IMG/VR virus record: IMGVR_UViG_3300035703_000346
Location: 1-28,958 of that record
Reading direction: 5' to 3' (one strand)
DNA from: a virus
DNA length: 28,958 bases
Shown here: positions 28,049 to 28,958 of the stretch, in pieces
Numbering within the stretch: position 1 is the stretch's first letter
How the letters are laid out: each line of letters starts with the position of its first letter
Translations under genes and position numbers: made by a program
The notes under the pieces: generated by a model
What the model saw: only the letters and a program-made list of their open reading frames with translations
Database searches by the model: none
What the model was told of the DNA's origin: nothing

Positions 28049-28626
28049 TAGATTATTCCTTCCTTTTGCTTATCTAGTTCGAGTAGAAACTGGTTAGCTA
28101 ACTGGACTAACCGCTCTATCTCTTTATCGTCTCGTTCTATCAGCATGGACTCTGGCTCCAGTCCGATAGGCACGAATTGTCTGTGTTGCTCCCATACGAG
28201 GAGGTTCTCTTGGGCATCCATGATTAGCATTTCCCATTGAACCTGCCGTAGATAGTTTGGCGGGATTTCATCCCAGCCCTTGCTCGTAGTTTTGACTTGG
28301 CAGAGCCTTAGCTTGCCATCCACGATTTTGTATCCATCGGGAGTTGCCATAAATCTTGGGTTTTGGGATGCCCTAAATAGCGTTGTGTTTTGTTCGTAAC
28401 CAGCCCATTGGAGCAAATAGGGTTCTCGTTCGATGCCCCACTCAGTCCAAACATTTCCTTTGAAAGTGTTATTTAGTTTTTTATAGACAAGCTTCGATAG
28501 GTCTATGCCCTCTTCAAAGTTAGCTACATCGCTTGCGGTTACTCCGCTCATTCGAGCATCCATCCACGCCTCATGGTCGCTAGAGTCTGCAACTTTTCTG
28601 AGCTGGATAGTTTCTAGGTTATTCAT
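28048..28626 (-). CDS. YqaJ-type lambda-exonuclease-family nuclease
   Basis: 192 residues from the ATG at 28626 (MNNLETIQL), chosen because GGAAGGAG precedes it. Motifs in order: EAWMDARMSGVTASDV (the R-x-x-G-I/V-T-A-S motif), TEWGIEREPYLLQWAG (G-x-x-x-E), FMATPDGYKIVDGKL (A-T-P-D with the catalytic Asp) and LCQVKTTSKGWDE (the E/Q-x-K motif, here Q-V-K). The Gln in place of the usual Glu is worth noting. It should degrade one strand from DNA ends to load Bet and supports concatemer formation. Confidence 0.92.
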   Translation of the reverse strand: MNNLETIQLRKVADSSDHEAWMDARMSGVTASDVANFEEGIDLSKLVYKKLNNTFKGNVWTEWGIEREPYLLQWAGYEQNTTLFRASQNPRFMATPDGYKIVDGKLRLCQVKTTSKGWDEIPPNYLRQVQWEMLIMDAQENLLVWEQHRQFVPIGLEPESMLIERDDKEIERLVQLANQFLLELDKQKEGII

Positions 28627-28645
28627 TCCGCTCCTTCCAGAGATA

Positions 28646-28675
28646 AACATAGCACAATGTTACGACATTTATCTA
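28646..28675 (-). promoter_or_regulatory. promoter of the recombination operon
   Basis: Minus strand: -10 TATGTT (28646-28651), 18-base spacer, weak -35 TAGATA (28670-28675). The GTTAC half-site is conserved, but the GTTGC half is replaced by TTATC. A weak -35 with a conserved half-site suggests activator dependence. Confidence 0.6.
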
Positions 28676-28706
28676 GCGGGTCGAAAAAATTATTTGGATA
28701 AAAGGA

Positions 28707-28744
28707 TACCCCCGCAGTCAATCCCTAGAAAACCTGCGGGGGTA
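28707..28744 (-). terminator. intrinsic terminator after the WhiB-like gene
   Basis: An 11-base-pair GC-rich stem (28707-28717 with 28734-28744) and a 16-base loop, followed on the minus strand by CCTTTTATCC. It separates the WhiB-like gene from the recombination operon. A second stem (28762-28768 with 28788-28794) lies nearer the stop codon. Confidence 0.75.
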
Positions 28745-28803
28745 CTGGCATCATCGCCATCAGCGGGTGGATGGATGGAAGGAAGGAACCCGCTTACCTG
28801 ATA

Positions 28804-28958
28804 CTATAACATCCTTTTACGCTCTAATGCAGTCTTACCGCCCCAGACTCCATACTTGGTTTTAAGGATGATTGCTGTTGAGAGACACTCCTTTAGAATT
28901 GGACACTCAGGTCTAACCTTTTTATTGTATTCATTTAATCCCAAACAACCCTGTTTTG
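28804..28958 (-). CDS. WhiB-family regulator (partial, N-terminus beyond window)
   Basis: The last 51 codons are visible. They contain C-P-I-L-K-E-C-L (codons 28903-28905 and 28885-28887 for the two Cys), the family hallmark K-Y-G-V-W-G-G and the basic end LERKRML. This is the C-x5-C plus G-V-W-G-G signature of WhiB proteins, iron-sulfur regulators that bind sigma-A and act at -35 regions. The first Cys of the normal C-x2-C is Arg here (28912-28914). It is followed by a strong terminator. Phage WhiB proteins are known from actinophages such as TM4. Confidence 0.88.
   Translation of the reverse strand, partial: KQGCLGLNEYNKKVRPECPILKECLSTAIILKTKYGVWGGKTALERKRML

Noticed and set aside
28768-28788. 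GGAT/GGAA tetranucleotide run between the WhiB-like gene and its terminator.
   Set aside because: It is the loop of a 7-base-pair hairpin and too short to call a microsatellite or an origin.

Overview
The window is part of the genome of a tailed double-stranded DNA bacteriophage (Caudoviricetes) that most likely infects an actinobacterium. Evidence for the host type is a WhiB-family regulator at the right edge, an NrdH-like redoxin, an MSMEG_6728-type pyrimidine-dimer glycosylase, strong GGAAGGAG ribosome binding sites and a near-perfect actinobacterial LexA box. Base composition looks balanced rather than GC-rich, which would suit a low-GC (for example freshwater) actinobacterium; that is an inference. 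No integrase or lysogeny repressor is visible.

Nearly everything is encoded on the minus strand, so the genes read from right to left. 28.96-24.4 kb: WhiB-like protein (cut by the edge), then a recombination/replication operon with YqaJ-type exonuclease, Bet/RecT annealing protein, a helical protein, HNH endonuclease, SSB, a small zinc ribbon, winged-helix proteins and several very small membrane proteins. 24.4-20.7 kb: a tightly overlapping cassette of a small conserved protein, a glycosyltransferase-like protein, a GNAT-like protein, a PAPS-reductase-like ATP pyrophosphatase, an IbrB-like ParB protein and a second ParB-like protein. It is best explained as a modification cassette, but its target is not known. 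20.7-12.2 kb: packaging and head genes, with small and large terminase, portal, a MuF head protein fused to an ADP-ribosyltransferase domain, a 404-residue protein and an XkdF-like protease. No major capsid protein follows the protease. The one plus-strand island, at about 18.0-18.5 kb, holds a tRNA-like element and an HExxH metallopeptidase.

12.2-6.7 kb: short transcription units with a VRR-NUC nuclease, a calcineurin-like phosphoesterase, the pyrimidine-dimer glycosylase, the redoxin and many small proteins of unknown function. 6.7-3.0 kb: a tail-fibre/receptor-binding operon with two fibre proteins that share a duplicated domain. 3.0-0 kb: more small accessory genes, a DUF932/TIGR03299 protein and an Api92-like protein cut by the left edge.

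Two genome-wide patterns stand out. Most minus-strand units start from a shared promoter type (TTGCAA, a 17-base spacer, TATgcT). In most of these the -35 region carries a direct repeat that reads GTTAC-N5-GTTGC on the plus strand, and a hairpin often lies just upstream of the promoter. In addition, I found no GATC and no ACGT anywhere in the 29 kb, while CTAG is common; this suggests selection against particular restriction or methylation sites.
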